From Sulfuritalea sp. (GTDB lineage: Bacteria > Pseudomonadota > Gammaproteobacteria > Burkholderiales > Rhodocyclaceae): DNA of 64,000 nucleotides. The DNA lies in contig JADJQA010000013.1 in assembly GCA_016712985.1 (NCBI GenBank), positions 84,157-148,156 on the forward strand, given 5' to 3'. Positions within the stretch are counted from its first letter, which is position 1; each line of letters opens with the position of its first letter. The notes beneath the pieces are model-generated. The model was not told the origin of the DNA. It ran no database searches and saw nothing but the letters and a program-made list of their open reading frames with translations. This document shows positions 1-9,852 of the stretch, piece after piece. The translations under genes and the position numbers were made by a program.

Positions 1-1593
1 GGTATGACCTGGCTTGCCTTGTGTCTGCTGCGCGGTCACGGCGTGATCGCGGATAGCCCGCGTGCCGCCAGTCTGTTCGAGGAAGCCGCGCAAAGAGGCG
101 CGTGTCTGGCTCAATACTGGCGCGGCCGCCAACTGTATTTCGGTATCGGTATTCCACGTGACTACTCCGCCGCGGTGTATTGGCTGCAACTGGCCGCCGC
201 GCAAGGGCAGTCGGAGGCGCAAGACCTGCTTGCGCGCTGTCATTTCCTTGGTCGAGGTGTCGCGCAAGACCGTGCAGCAGCAGCCCGCCATTGGCGCTTT
301 GCCGCAGCCAATGGTGTGATCAGCGCCAGCTTCTGTTTGGGTATGTGCCTGTATGCCGGCGAAGGCCTGCCCGCGGATGCCGCCGAAGCGGCAACGCATT
401 TTCGCGCTGCGGCCCGCAAAGGGCTGGCGGGCGCGATGTTTCTGCTGGGTCAGTGCCACACCTTCGGTGTTGGCGTGACGCGCGATCCGGAGGCCGGCCT
501 GGCCTGGTATCGGCGTGCCGCGGAGCAAGGCAGTCGCGATGCCGAGTTTGAAATGGGCGAGTGTCACGCTCAGGGTGTCGGCCTGGCGGGTCGCGATCTT
601 GAGGAGGCTTTGCGCTGGTGGCGTGCTGCTGCCCGACGCGGTCATGCGCGGGCGCGGATCAAGATTGCCCATGCCTATCGCTGGGGAGATGGCGTTGCCG
701 AAAACAAGGCACTAGCTCTTGCCTGGTATCGGCGCGCCGCGGAACAGGGTGACATCTCGGCGCGAGTCTGGCTCGGCGAGTGCTACGAACATGGCGAGGG
801 AGTGCGTGCCGATTCGATCGCCGCGCAGACGCATTACCGCGCTGCCGCGGCAGCAGGCGATACCCACGGACAGGCCGAATACGGGCGTTGTCTGTTGCTT
901 GGGGTGGGTGGTGAAGCCCAGCCTGCGCTTGGGGAAGCCTTGCTGCGGAAAGCAGCAGACGCCGGCTGGCTGCAGGCGCTGGGCGTACTGGAACGCCACT
1001 GGTTTGCACAGGGAGACGCCTTGTTGCGCGCCGCAAGCAGCTCAGATGACCAGCGGCTGGTTGAAGCCGTGAAGTGTTTTCGCGGTGCCGCGGAACTTGG
1101 ACATGGTCGCGCTGCCTTCATGCTTGCGGAGTGCCTGCGCCATGGCACGGGCACGGTAGTTGATGTGCCGCAGGCGGTTGTATGGTATCGAAAGGCGGCA
1201 AAGTTGCTCGATGCCAAGATCGTGCTTGGCGACCTGTTCTATTTCGGCCAGGGACTGCCGCGCAATCCTTGCGAGGCCTTGCGCTGGTACGAGCAGGCGG
1301 CTGTTGATCACGAGGATCCCTACGCGATGTACAGCCTCGGCTATTGCCTGCTGCATGGCGAGGGTGCGGCGAAGGATCAGCGCGCAGCAGCACATTGGCT
1401 GCGGCGGGCAGCACTGCAAGGCGAAGTAGATGCGCAGTACGAACTTGGCCTGGCGTATTTCAACGGCGACGGGGTCAAGCGCAGCCCGCGCCTGGCGGCC
1501 AAGTGGCTGCGGGGTGCGGCGCGTTTGGGCCACGGCCGCGCCCGTGCCTGTCTGCAACGAATGGAGCGAGGCAGCCGGTTGAGTTGGGGCTGA
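1..1593 (+). CDS. Sel1-repeat (SLR/TPR-like) protein, 5' end probably outside the window
   Basis: The protein is built almost entirely of roughly 36-residue Sel1-like repeats, about a dozen of them. Each has the recurring pattern A..W...AA..G...A...LG..Y..G.GV. Such solenoids mediate protein-protein contacts; no catalytic domain is visible. The frame is open from base 1 and there is an ATG at base 4, but no ribosome site can be seen, and the protein begins directly inside repeat-like sequence (MTWLALCLLRGHGV), so an upstream N-terminus with a possible signal peptide is likely missing. It converges tail to tail with the J-domain gene. The specific role is unknown. Confidence 0.8.
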   Translation, partial: GMTWLALCLLRGHGVIADSPRAASLFEEAAQRGACLAQYWRGRQLYFGIGIPRDYSAAVYWLQLAAAQGQSEAQDLLARCHFLGRGVAQDRAAAARHWRFAAANGVISASFCLGMCLYAGEGLPADAAEAATHFRAAARKGLAGAMFLLGQCHTFGVGVTRDPEAGLAWYRRAAEQGSRDAEFEMGECHAQGVGLAGRDLEEALRWWRAAARRGHARARIKIAHAYRWGDGVAENKALALAWYRRAAEQGDISARVWLGECYEHGEGVRADSIAAQTHYRAAAAAGDTHGQAEYGRCLLLGVGGEAQPALGEALLRKAADAGWLQALGVLERHWFAQGDALLRAASSSDDQRLVEAVKCFRGAAELGHGRAAFMLAECLRHGTGTVVDVPQAVVWYRKAAKLLDAKIVLGDLFYFGQGLPRNPCEALRWYEQAAVDHEDPYAMYSLGYCLLHGEGAAKDQRAAAHWLRRAALQGEVDAQYELGLAYFNGDGVKRSPRLAAKWLRGAARLGHGRARACLQRMERGSRLSWG

Positions 1594-3023
1594 CTACGCT
1601 GTCGTGGCGAACTGCCGGTTCAGCCGTTCGATGTTGTCAATGAGTTGTTCGGCCATTTCGGCCAACAGATCACGGCCCTGTCGCCGGGCTTGGCGCGCGG
1701 CGATGAACAGTTCATAAAGTCTTGACCCAAACAGCTTCTGCAGCTCGCGCTGGATTTCGAACAGTCGCGCCCGCATGCGTTCCACCTGCCGCAGCAGAGT
1801 TGGCGCCGGCGCGTCGGCGACGCCCCGACGCAAGCCCCCTCCGGGCACGCTCTCCATCCGGGAATCGCCGCGGCTTTCCTGCCCCTCGTGCCACAGCGCC
1901 GCCACTTCATGCAATGCCGTTTCGTCTCCGGAGCGATAGGCGCGATTGGCTTCAGACATGAGCTGGGTGCGCCAAGCCCTGTCAGCTTCGTCAATGGCGC
2001 GATCGGGGTGGATTTTCTGCGCGATCTGCCGAAACAGGCGCTTTACGTCGGCACTGGGGCGAAAAGGTGCCGGTTCATCGGCGCTGGCTTGGGTGAAGCG
2101 TTCGCCCTCGCGCGCCGACTGCTCGGCTTTTTCCCGTTTCTCCCGCGCCTCGGCGCGAACGCCGGGGTTCTCCGGCGCGCGCTCTGCCTGCTCGCGGGCG
2201 AGCCGGGCCTGGATTGCGTCCAACTCGACCATCCGACGTCCCACCAGGCTGTAATAGCGCCGTGTGAATTCCGCCACTTCCGCTTGCGCCGTGGCGAGTT
2301 CCAGTTCCAGTTCAGCCACGTCCTGCGTCAGTTGCGCGAGTTCCATCTGCAATTGCAGATTGGCATCGGCCACCGCAATGGATCGATGGCGCGGTTCCGC
2401 GGCGCGCACGCCAACCCTCAGGATGCTCCCGGGAAGTGCGATCAGTTCCGCTGGCGCGTCGCAGCGGTAGAGCAGCGTGATATCCGAGCTTTTCTGCCTC
2501 AGGTTGCGGTAGGCGGCTATCGGCAGGATACGTGCCGGGAAAAGATCGGCAACGCGCTCTGGCCACTCGCTACGGTCATTGCGGGCAACCCATTGATGGG
2601 CCTCCTGCCAAAGCGACTGGTTTTGCGCAATCCGTTCTCGTTGTCGTTGCCAAGCGGCGGTCTGCCCGCCCCCTCGTCATCGCGCGCGAGACGGCTCTTC
2701 ATCAGCGACAGCGTGGCGCGCAGAGCAATCCGGGCGGCGAAGTCAGCCGCCGGGAGAACCAGGCATAACGGCCGGATCGCAAGCTCGAGCGCGTTGGAAA
2801 TCTCCGGCAATTGCTGGTCGTCCGGCGCCAGGATAACCAGAGTCCGTCCATGTGCCAGCGCAATCGCGGCGAAGGCGGCAAGCACCTTCAGAGGCTGGTC
2901 CGGAATCGCCTCTTCGCGGGGCACGGCGACCAGCGAAGACACGCCGAAGTGCGCAAACCAGGCTGCGGCAACCGCTGCGGGGTCAAGCGCGGGGTGTGTT
3001 GCGGGGGAAGATAGCGGAGCCAT
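1594..3023 (-). CDS. J-domain (DnaJ-like) protein of unknown function, one frameshift
   Basis: Read as one gene of about 476 residues. The N-terminal half (from ATG at 3023) has no recognised domain. The middle is a long charged coiled-coil-like stretch. Near residues 330-370 is a J-domain-like segment with the motif KIHPDRA followed by EANRAYRSGDE, which is HPD plus helix IV. J domains recruit Hsp70 (DnaK). The frame breaks at the CCCCC run at 2669-2673; restoring one base joins RLARDDEGAG to QTAAWQRQRERIAQNQ without a stop. Read as given, only a 168-residue N-terminal piece and a 271-residue C-terminal piece remain. The substrate is unknown. Confidence 0.7.
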
Positions 3024-3179
3024 GGCCTCGCAAGTTTATACAGGCTCGGATAGATCAAGGCCTTGGATGAAAGCGGGTTTCCGCCCCTGTTCGGGATTTC
3101 ATCCGCCTATCCGTTTGTATTGCCGAATCCGCCTACTCGGGCTAAAGTTCGCGCTTTCCCGCTTACCGGAGTCCTCCCC

Positions 3180-3614
3180 GTGTTTTCCATTATTCAGGCT
3201 GCCGGCTGGCCCATCTGGCCCTTGCTGTTCGCGTCGGTGATCGCTGTCGCGCTCATCATCGAGCGTGGCACCGCCCTGCGCCGCATCAAAATTGTTCCCC
3301 CCGGCCTGCTGCAGAGTGCAGTCGCCGAGTATCGCCAAAGTGGAGTTACGGAGTCTCAGTTGGCACGCCTCGAGGTGCATTCGCCGCTGGGCCGTGTCCT
3401 CGCCGCTGGCATGCGCAATGCCAAGAGCTCTCGCGAAATCATGAAGGCGCACGGCATTTCGGTAGCGCTCTACAACACCGCCTTCGGCCTGATCATTGCC
3501 ATTCCAGCCATGATTTTCTACAGGCATTTCCGGGCGCAGGTCGATGGTTTCCTGGTCGATATGGAGCAAGAGGCGGTGAAACTGGTCGAAGTCATGCAGG
3601 GCGACCGCCGCTAG
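3180..3614 (+). CDS. exbB: ExbB/TolQ/MotA-family proton channel subunit, internally deleted
   Basis: ExbB forms the inner-membrane proton channel that, with ExbD and TonB-like proteins, energises outer-membrane transport. Start chosen at GTG 3180, which gives the usual VFSIIQAAGWPIWPLL N-terminus with the first membrane helix; the longer upstream frame is not family-like. The end (AHGISVALYNTAFGLIIAIP then a cytoplasmic helix) is typical. The product is only 144 residues against about 200 in the family. Between SSREIMK and AHGIS, the segment that normally holds the second membrane helix and the PLMGLLGTV signature is absent, in frame, by roughly 55-60 codons. exbD follows 11 bases downstream. 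Either a real deletion or a collapsed assembly. Confidence 0.8.
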   Translation: MFSIIQAAGWPIWPLLFASVIAVALIIERGTALRRIKIVPPGLLQSAVAEYRQSGVTESQLARLEVHSPLGRVLAAGMRNAKSSREIMKAHGISVALYNTAFGLIIAIPAMIFYRHFRAQVDGFLVDMEQEAVKLVEVMQGDRR

Positions 3615-3625
3615 GGGCGCAGGCG

Positions 3626-4045
3626 ATGAACTTCCAGCGAGGCCGACAGCGCGAAGAACTCGAGATCAACCTGATCCCGATGATCGATGTTCTACTGGTG
3701 ATCCTGATCTTCCTCATGATCACCACCACGTATTCCAAGTTTTCCGGGCTGGAAATCAATCTGCCCACGGCGGATGCACCGCAGAACAAGGAACAACCCA
3801 ACGAAATCAATGTCGTGGTAACGGCTGCCGGCGAGATCATGGTGAACAAGGTGGCGACAGGGGGTCGCGACATCGAATCGATCGCCGCCGCAATGAGGCG
3901 ACTGACAGGTGCCGGCAAGGAGCCGGTAGTCGTCATCAACGCCGATGCCAAGGCCGCGCATCAGAGTGTGATTGATGTGATGCAGGCGGCCCAGCAGGTC
4001 GGCCTGTCGCACATATCCTTTGCCACCCAGCAGGCGCAACGCTGA
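3626..4045 (+). CDS. exbD: ExbD/TolR-family biopolymer transport protein
   Basis: 139 residues, the usual ExbD size. A short cytoplasmic N-terminus (MNFQRGRQREELEINLIPMID) leads into one membrane helix, VLLVILIFLMITTTYS. The Asp in NLIPMID is the conserved proton-relay residue of the family. The periplasmic domain follows. It partners ExbB in the membrane to convert the proton gradient into work on TonB-type proteins. It sits directly after exbB and before lpxK, an arrangement common in Betaproteobacteria. The protein is complete, unlike the neighbouring exbB. Confidence 0.9.
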   Translation: MNFQRGRQREELEINLIPMIDVLLVILIFLMITTTYSKFSGLEINLPTADAPQNKEQPNEINVVVTAAGEIMVNKVATGGRDIESIAAAMRRLTGAGKEPVVVINADAKAAHQSVIDVMQAAQQVGLSHISFATQQAQR

Positions 4046-4064
4046 ACCGGGGGGGCTTGGCGCC

Positions 4065-5048
4065 GTGTGGCGACGGCGCGGCCCGCTGGCCTGGCTGCTG
4101 CTTCCCTTTTCTCTGCTGTTCATGGTGCTCGTCGCCATTCGACGAGCCTTGTTCCTTGCAGGGTTCCTGCGTCGCCAGAGCTTGCCGGTGCCGGTGGTAG
4201 TTGTCGGCAACATCACCGTGGGCGGTACCGGCAAGACACCTCTGGTGATCCATCTGGCGCTGGCCCTGCGCGTGCGCGGGCGGCGTCCGGGGATTGTCAG
4301 TCGCGGCTATCTTGGTGCCGCCACAGGAGTAAAGAAGGTGACACCCGGCAGTGATCCTGGCGCGGTGGGTGACGAACCCGTGCTGCTGGCCCGGCGAGCG
4401 GGCTGCCCGGTGTTTGTCGGCAGAGACAGGACGGCAGCGGCCCGCGCCCTGCTCGCCCAACACCCGGAGTGCGATGTGATTCTTGCCGATGACGGCCTGC
4501 AGCACTATCGTTTGGTCCGCGATTTCGAGATCGTGATGTTCGACCAGCGTGGCGTCATGAACGGCTGGTGCTTGCCCGCGGGGCCGCTGCGGGAGCCGGT
4601 TTCGCGCTTGACGCAGGTGGACGCGGTGGTTCTCAATGGAGCCGCCGTGTCACCTGCGCCGACTGTTGCCTGTCCCGTATTCGTCATGCGCCTGGTTGGC
4701 GAGAGTTTTCATCGCCTTGAGGACCCGCGAGTGAAATGCAGCGCCGCCGACCTGACGGGCAGCAAGTTGCACGCAGTGGCCGGGATCGGCGCGCCGCAGC
4801 GCTTTTTCGATCAACTGACCGGGCTGGGGCTGAGTTTTGCCGAGCACGCCTTCGTCGATCATCACGATTTCCTCGCCGAGGACCTCGCCTTTGGCGGTGA
4901 CGCCATTCTGACGACGGAAAAGGATGCCGTAAAATTGGCGCGACTTTCCTTGACGCTTCCCGTCTGGGTATTGCCCGTGACCGCCGAAGTGAACCCCGAC
5001 CTCGCTGCATTTGTTCTGGAGAAGATCAATGGACGCCCGACTGCTTGA
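4065..5048 (+). CDS. lpxK: tetraacyldisaccharide 4'-kinase (lipid A biosynthesis)
   Basis: LpxK phosphorylates the 4' position of the lipid A disaccharide at the inner membrane. The N-terminus WRRRGPLAWLLLPFSLLF gives one membrane helix. The Walker A motif GNITVGGTGKTPL follows, and DDGLQHYRLVRDFEI and TEKDAVKL are family signatures. I place the start at GTG 4065, behind a run of seven Gs about ten bases upstream; a TTG at 4020 would overlap exbD and add residues untypical of the family. The end overlaps ycaR by 20 bases. The operon with kdsB (Kdo activation) links it to lipopolysaccharide assembly. Confidence 0.93.
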   Translation: MWRRRGPLAWLLLPFSLLFMVLVAIRRALFLAGFLRRQSLPVPVVVVGNITVGGTGKTPLVIHLALALRVRGRRPGIVSRGYLGAATGVKKVTPGSDPGAVGDEPVLLARRAGCPVFVGRDRTAAARALLAQHPECDVILADDGLQHYRLVRDFEIVMFDQRGVMNGWCLPAGPLREPVSRLTQVDAVVLNGAAVSPAPTVACPVFVMRLVGESFHRLEDPRVKCSAADLTGSKLHAVAGIGAPQRFFDQLTGLGLSFAEHAFVDHHDFLAEDLAFGGDAILTTEKDAVKLARLSLTLPVWVLPVTAEVNPDLAAFVLEKINGRPTA

Positions 5049-5205
5049 AATACTGGTTTGCCCCGTCTGCAAGGGGCCACTGGAGAACCGCAAGGCTGCT
5101 TGCGAACTGGTCTGCAAGGGCTGCAAGTTGGCCTATCCGGTCAAGGACGATATTCCGGTAATGCTGGAGGACGAGGCACGGCAGTTGGGAGCCGAAGAAG
5201 TCTGA
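5029..5205 (+). CDS. ycaR: Trm112-family small zinc-ribbon protein YcaR
   Basis: 58 residues beginning MDARLLEILVCPVCKGPL, the standard start of the YcaR/Trm112 family. Two CxxC knuckles (CPVC and CKGC) form a zinc ribbon, and the C-terminal AYPVKDDIPVMLEDEAR is characteristic. In eukaryotes Trm112 activates methyltransferases; the bacterial role is poorly defined. It is embedded between lpxK and kdsB, overlapping lpxK by 20 bases and sharing TGATG with kdsB, so the three are translationally coupled. Confidence 0.9.
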   Translation: MDARLLEILVCPVCKGPLENRKAACELVCKGCKLAYPVKDDIPVMLEDEARQLGAEEV

Positions 5206-5978
5206 TGGGGATTCGCGTCGTCATCCCGGCACGCTATGCCTCGACGCGGCTGCCGGGGAAGCCCCTGGCGGACATCGCCGGCAAGCCGATGATCGTGCGC
5301 GTGGCGGCGGCGGCGCGCCGCGCACAGACCGACGGCGTCTGGGTGGCCGCAGATGACGAGCGGATCGTCGCTGCGGTCCGGCAGTATGGCTTCGAGGCAG
5401 TAATGACGCGTCTGGATCATGCCAGCGGTACGGACCGGATCGCCGAGGTGGCCGAACGGTTGCAGTGGGATGATGCCGATATCGTGGTCAATGTTCAGGG
5501 TGATGAACCGCTACTTGAACCATCACTCGTCGAGGCTGTGGCCGACGCCTTGCGTGCCAATCCCGATGCGGCGATGGCGACTGCGGCCCACCGCCTGACC
5601 ACGGCCGACGATTTCTTCAACACCAATGTGGTGAAGGTGGTGTGCGACTCGCGTGGTCGCGCTCTTTACTTCAGTCGTGCGCCCATTCCCTGGGATCGGG
5701 ACCGGTTTGCGGACACGCGCGACGTGCTTCCGGCCGATCTTCCGACTCAGCGCCACATTGGACTGTATGCCTATCGCGTCTTTTTTCTGCGCCGCTTCAG
5801 GCAACTGGCGGTCTCTCCCCTGGAACGTTGCGAGTCGTTGGAGCAGTTGCGCGCGCTCTGGCACGGTTATCCGATCCAGGTGGTCAGCGTCGATCACGCG
5901 CCGGCCTCCGGAGTCGATACGCTGGAAGACCTCGAGCGCGTTCGCCGCTTGTTTGACCTCGGCAAGGATTCAGAGTAG
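5205..5978 (+). CDS. kdsB: 3-deoxy-manno-octulosonate cytidylyltransferase
   Basis: KdsB makes CMP-Kdo from CTP and Kdo in the cytoplasm, the activated sugar for the lipopolysaccharide inner core. The 257-residue protein starts MGIRVVIPARYASTRLPGKP, the nucleotidyltransferase signature, and contains VNVQGDEP and the Kdo-binding region RHIGLYAYR. ATG 5205 overlaps the ycaR stop in the form TGATG; longer upstream extensions run through ycaR in another frame and are not real. Length matches the family (about 250). Confidence 0.95.
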   Translation: MGIRVVIPARYASTRLPGKPLADIAGKPMIVRVAAAARRAQTDGVWVAADDERIVAAVRQYGFEAVMTRLDHASGTDRIAEVAERLQWDDADIVVNVQGDEPLLEPSLVEAVADALRANPDAAMATAAHRLTTADDFFNTNVVKVVCDSRGRALYFSRAPIPWDRDRFADTRDVLPADLPTQRHIGLYAYRVFFLRRFRQLAVSPLERCESLEQLRALWHGYPIQVVSVDHAPASGVDTLEDLERVRRLFDLGKDSE

Positions 5979-5998
5979 GTTTTGCCTTCGAAAATTAA

Positions 5999-6027
5999 TT
6001 GAAAATATGCAATGCAGACAGTATTCA
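5999..6027 (+). promoter_or_regulatory. candidate sigma-70 promoter for adk
   Basis: TTGAAA at 5999-6004, a 17-base spacer and TATTCA at 6022-6027, in an AT-rich gap between kdsB and adk. It lies only 12 bases upstream of the adk ATG, so a transcript would have a very short leader. Pattern match only. Confidence 0.3.
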
Positions 6028-6039
6028 AAAGGGGTGGAA

Positions 6040-6693
6040 ATGAAGTTGATCCTGTTGGGTGGGCCGGGCGCCGGCAAGGGTACGCAAGCGGCGTTCATTA
6101 CAGAGAAATTCGGTATTCCGCAGATCTCAACGGGCGACATGCTACGGACGGCGGTGAAGGCCGGTACGACTATGGGGCTGGCGGCAAAACAGGTCATGGA
6201 CGCGGGCGGCCTGGTGTCCGACGACATCATCCTCGGCCTTGTCGCCGAGCGCCTGAAGCAGCCTGATTGCGCCAAGGGTTTCCTGTTCGACGGATTTCCA
6301 CGCACGCTTCCGCAGGCTGAAGCCCTGCGCGCGCAGGGCATCGAACTCGATTACGTGCTCGAGATCGACGTCAGCGACGAGGAAATCATCAGACGCATGA
6401 GCGGTCGTCGCGTACACCCCGGCTCCGGGCGCACTTATCACCTTGTGTTCAATCCGCCCAAGGTCGCGGGCCGGGACGATCTCACCGGAGAACCGCTGAT
6501 TCAGCGCGACGATGACAAGGAAGAAACGGTCAGGAAACGTCTCTCCGTGTATCACAGCCAGACCAAGCCGCTCATCGACTACTATGCCAAGTGGTCTGCC
6601 ACCGGAGCCAAGGGCGCGCCCAGGCACCGCAAGGTTTCCGGGGTCGGCTCGCTCGATGAGATCAAGACGGCTGTGTTTTCCGCACTGAGTTGA
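6040..6693 (+). CDS. adk: adenylate kinase
   Basis: Catalyses ATP + AMP to 2 ADP in the cytoplasm. 217 residues starting MKLILLGGPGAGKGTQ, with the P-loop at residues 7-16. The AMP-binding segment STGDMLR follows, then DGFPRT and a long LID domain (GRRVHPGSGRTYH) without the four zinc cysteines found in Gram-positive enzymes. ATG 6040 follows GGGGTGG at about six bases; the longer upstream frame antisenses nothing but overlaps kdsB. In a PPi-rich context Adk also recycles AMP from PPi-releasing reactions. Confidence 0.96.
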   Translation: MKLILLGGPGAGKGTQAAFITEKFGIPQISTGDMLRTAVKAGTTMGLAAKQVMDAGGLVSDDIILGLVAERLKQPDCAKGFLFDGFPRTLPQAEALRAQGIELDYVLEIDVSDEEIIRRMSGRRVHPGSGRTYHLVFNPPKVAGRDDLTGEPLIQRDDDKEETVRKRLSVYHSQTKPLIDYYAKWSATGAKGAPRHRKVSGVGSLDEIKTAVFSALS

Positions 6694-6787
6694 TTGGTTT
6701 CAAATCGGCAGGGATATGGGCATCTGCTTCGGCGATTGATCAGCGCGTCGCCTCGGCTGCGGGACGCCCGTGTCGGAACAGCGCCGT

Positions 6788-8006
6788 TTATCCGGTGGGG
6801 TTAAGGATTCTGGCGACCGGGTTGAGCCGCAAGCGTCCGGCGTCCGGCATTCCAGAACCCAGTAGCGGACTCAGGTATTGGCGAAACGCGTCCGTGACCC
6901 CGAAGCCGGCAGCAATGAACTCGTCTTCCATGACGCGCGTTTTCCCCGCTACGGTCTCCAGTGGCAGCAACTGGTAATCCACCGCGTAGGAACCCGTGCG
7001 CTTGATGGCCACGGAGCCATCCCGGTCTCCCCGCAGCGCGTATTGAACGGCTTTTTCCCCGACCTCGCGGGCTTCGCGTTGGTCGACGTCCGAGACGCAG
7101 CCAATGAATGAGCGCTGCAGATAGCCAAACGTGTCGCCCCGCACCCGCTGGATGCCAAGCTTGCTCTTGATTTCGTCGCATAACAGGTCTGCCAGCGCGC
7201 CCGTACCCGAAAGTTGCACGTTGCCATGGGCATCGTGTTCGACCTGCTTGGAAAGCTGCGTAATGATGGGCGTGCCTTGACTGTCATGGATGCCTTCCGA
7301 TACCGCAATCACGCAGCGACCATATTTGTCGTAAGTTGCCTTGACCTCGGCCAGGAAGCTGTTGAGGCTGAAGGTGCGCTCGGGGAGGCAGATCAGGTGC
7401 GGGCCGTCGTCGGGAAACTTCCTGCCCAGCGCGGACGCTGCGGTCAGGAAGCCGGCATGGCGCCCCATGACCACGCCAAAGGTGAACGCCGCGCAGCGCC
7501 GCGTTGTCCAGGTTTGCCCCCATGAATGCTTGCGCGACAAAGCGTGCGGCGGAGGGAAATCCAGGCGTATGGTCGTTGCCGACCAGATCGTTGTCGATTG
7601 TCTTGGGAACATGCATGCAGCGCAGCGGGTAAGCATTCTTGCGTGCTTCTTCGCTGACAATCCTCACCGTATCGGAGGAATCGTTGCCGCCGATGTAGAA
7701 GAAGTAGCCGATACCATGCGCCTTGAGAACCTTGAGAATTTCCTGGCAGTATTTCAGGTCCGGTTTCTCGCGGGTTGAGCCGAGCGCCGACGAGGGCGTG
7801 TTGGCGACCATCTCGATGCTGTGGCTGGTTTCCTGCGTCAGATCGACGAAATCCTCCCGGATGATCCCGCTGACGCCGTGACGCGCCCCATAGACGAGTT
7901 CGATGCCACGGAACTTGCGGGCCTCCAGTGCCACGCCGGCCATTGATTGATTGATGACAGCGGTAGGCCCGCCTCCCTGAGCGACTAGAACCTTCCCCTG
8001 CGACAT
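6788..8006 (-). CDS. pyrophosphate-type 6-phosphofructokinase, copy 1, one frameshift
   Basis: About 405 residues if repaired. The N-terminal part (MSQGKVLVAQGGGPTAVINQ) has the phosphate-donor loop IGGNDSSDT and the substrate motif PKTIDNDL. The Lys of PKT, in place of the Gly of ATP enzymes (PGTIDND), marks a PPi-dependent type, which catalyses reversible phosphorylation of fructose 6-phosphate with PPi. The C-terminal part holds MGRHAGFLTAA and DEF. The two parts are in different frames; the break is near 7485-7500, between DNAALRG and FGVVMGRH, and behaves as one extra base. It is divergent from a second PPi-PFK gene, 317 bases away. Confidence 0.85.
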
Positions 8007-8323
8007 GATTTGGCTTTTCCTTGTTTGATCGGATTGGTTTGACGATCGTGGATCGGGGCGAATGCGTTGCCGGCAGCAACCCTGACCGATATCGGCGCTC
8101 TGCCGGAGGAATTGTAACCACTTGGATCAGCACCCCAGCTGCGGGACGTGATCCGGCGCCGCGCTTGGGCGCCAGATTCCCGGACGGCAGGAAAGCCTCC
8201 CGCGAATTTTTGATGTTGTTCCATGGCAGAATCGCCGTTACCATTCGGCGGTTGTCCCGGCTGCGGACTTGCCTTGCCTGTTTGCCGTTCTACCTTTCCT
8301 TCAACTTCGCGAGATAAATCAAA
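8007..8323. other. divergent promoter region between the two phosphofructokinase genes
   Basis: 317 bases without a supportable gene. It must hold the promoters of both PFK genes. A short GGAAA-type ribosome site precedes the minus-strand ATG, and AAATCAAA precedes the plus-strand ATG. No convincing palindromic operator or sigma-70 pair was identified by eye. Confidence 0.4.
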
Positions 8324-9551
<1,228 letters not shown>

Positions 9552-9563
9552 GACGGATCGTAA

Positions 9564-9592
9564 CAAGGCCGGGGTGCGGCATCCCGGCCTTG
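9564..9592 (+). terminator. hairpin after the second phosphofructokinase gene
   Basis: A perfect 10-base-pair stem, CAAGGCCGGG at 9564-9573 with CCCGGCCTTG at 9583-9592, and a 9-base loop. It is not followed by a good T tract, so it may be a weak terminator or an mRNA-stabilising stem. It begins 12 bases after the corrected stop of the PFK gene. Confidence 0.5.
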
Positions 9593-9852
9593 TCTGGAAG
9601 AACGCAAAGCTTGGGAAGTTCAATGGCACTTTTGACGCCACGTTCGTTGTGACAGCCTCAGTGACTTCGCAATTCCCGGCCAAGAATCCTGCTGGCCGTC
9701 CAGGCGAGCCGGAATGGCATTCGTGTGCAGGCACCGCATTAGCGTTGCTGTGGCTAGAACGGATGCGACAAAAGGCACCGAGTTTGTGGCTACGCAGCAC
9801 GGATGGCGTGATAAAATTGAACGTCAAAATTGTCAATTCTCAGGGGGTTTTT
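9593..9852 (+). other. leader region upstream of hppA
   Basis: The gap between the PFK hairpin and hppA is open in the hppA frame, but the encoded sequence (RNAKLGKFNG...) is unlike any PPase N-terminus, so I treat it as an untranslated leader. It ends with an AT-rich stretch (GATAAAATTGAACGTC) and a CAGGGGG ribosome site. No clear -35/-10 pair with normal spacing was found. Confidence 0.4.

Noticed and set aside
1888..3240. 450-residue plus-strand frame across the J-domain gene
   Set aside because: The opposite strand carries the J-domain motif and coiled coil; this frame is Arg/Ala/Ser-rich without recognisable domains and overlaps the exbB start.
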